Source of the DNA: Desulfobulbaceae bacterium
GTDB taxonomy: Bacteria; Desulfobacterota; Desulfobulbia; Desulfobulbales; Desulfocapsaceae
Assembly: GCA_031287565.1 (NCBI GenBank)
Contig: JAITSS010000013.1
Location: 1 to 42,416 of the forward strand
DNA: 42,416 nucleotides
Direction: 5' to 3'
The notes under the pieces were generated by a model. That model was not told where the DNA came from. It was given only the letters and a program-made list of their open reading frames with translations, and did no database searches. The position numbers were made by a program, and so were the translations under genes. Each line of letters begins with the position of its first letter. Position 1 is the first letter of the stretch. This document shows, one piece after another, positions 42,384 to 42,416 of this stretch.

Positions 42384-42416
42384 GGATAATTCCTACGATG
42401 AAAATGGATGGGCTAT

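Larger units (their letters stand above)
31249..42416. mobile_element. Prophage or phage-derived element, left part
   Basis: Starts at the tRNA-Leu 3' end with a tyrosine integrase and continues with a tail gene cluster including a tape measure protein and a hub-like protein. It is truncated by the window edge. No head, portal, terminase, lysis or repressor genes are seen in this part, so whether it is a full prophage, a remnant or a tail-derived particle is open. Confidence 0.85.

Overview
The window is a stretch of moderately GC-rich chromosome from a Gram-negative bacterium. An outer-membrane phospholipase, an MltD-type lipoprotein transglycosylase, an AmpG permease, a class A penicillin-binding protein, FabI and HslV all point that way. 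A sigma-54 activator, a PilZ protein with an N-terminal Cys cluster, a MEMO protein and a PflX-type radical SAM enzyme suggest a deeply branching proteobacterial or Desulfobacterota-like lineage. That placement is an impression from gene content, not a computed assignment.

Region 1 (1-6486, all minus strand) is accessory. An OLD/SMC-type AAA ATPase overlaps by 4 bp a small acidic protein that resembles the MAD4 family of defence proteins. After 60 bp comes a tight cassette: class I methyltransferase, P-loop ATPase (4-bp overlap), TPR protein with near-identical 144-bp repeats (6-bp gap), and a radical SAM protein (21-bp gap). The last gene runs into the 3' end of a truncated IS481-like transposase at the window edge. 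The ATPase-TPR cassette is the best candidate here for an undescribed conflict or signalling system.

Region 2 (6607-30682) is mostly core genome: cysS and a MEMO gene, ampG, pilZ and a sigma-54 activator, a TIGR03790-type exported protein, a large PBP1A, mltD, a TraB-family protein, yhbY, pldA, pflX, fabI, tRNA-Val and tRNA-Asp, hslV-xerC, xseB-ispA, and a large two-domain glycosyltransferase with N-terminal repeats. Cell-envelope functions dominate. Clear terminators lie after ampG, after mltD and after tRNA-Asp, and a good promoter precedes the tRNA pair.

Region 3 (30683-31161) has no gene but carries a block of palindromic repeats in front of tRNA-Leu(TAA).

Region 4 (from about 31249 to the right edge) is an integrated phage or phage-derived element in the 3' end of tRNA-Leu. 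A P4-type tyrosine integrase sits beside the tRNA behind a four-site dyad operator. Facing it is a compact tail operon on the minus strand: tape measure, two appendage-like proteins, a small Ig-like protein, a tail hub, and several small proteins overlapping by 1-20 bp. It ends with a coiled-coil membrane peptide and a small HTH-like protein. The far end of the element is outside the window.
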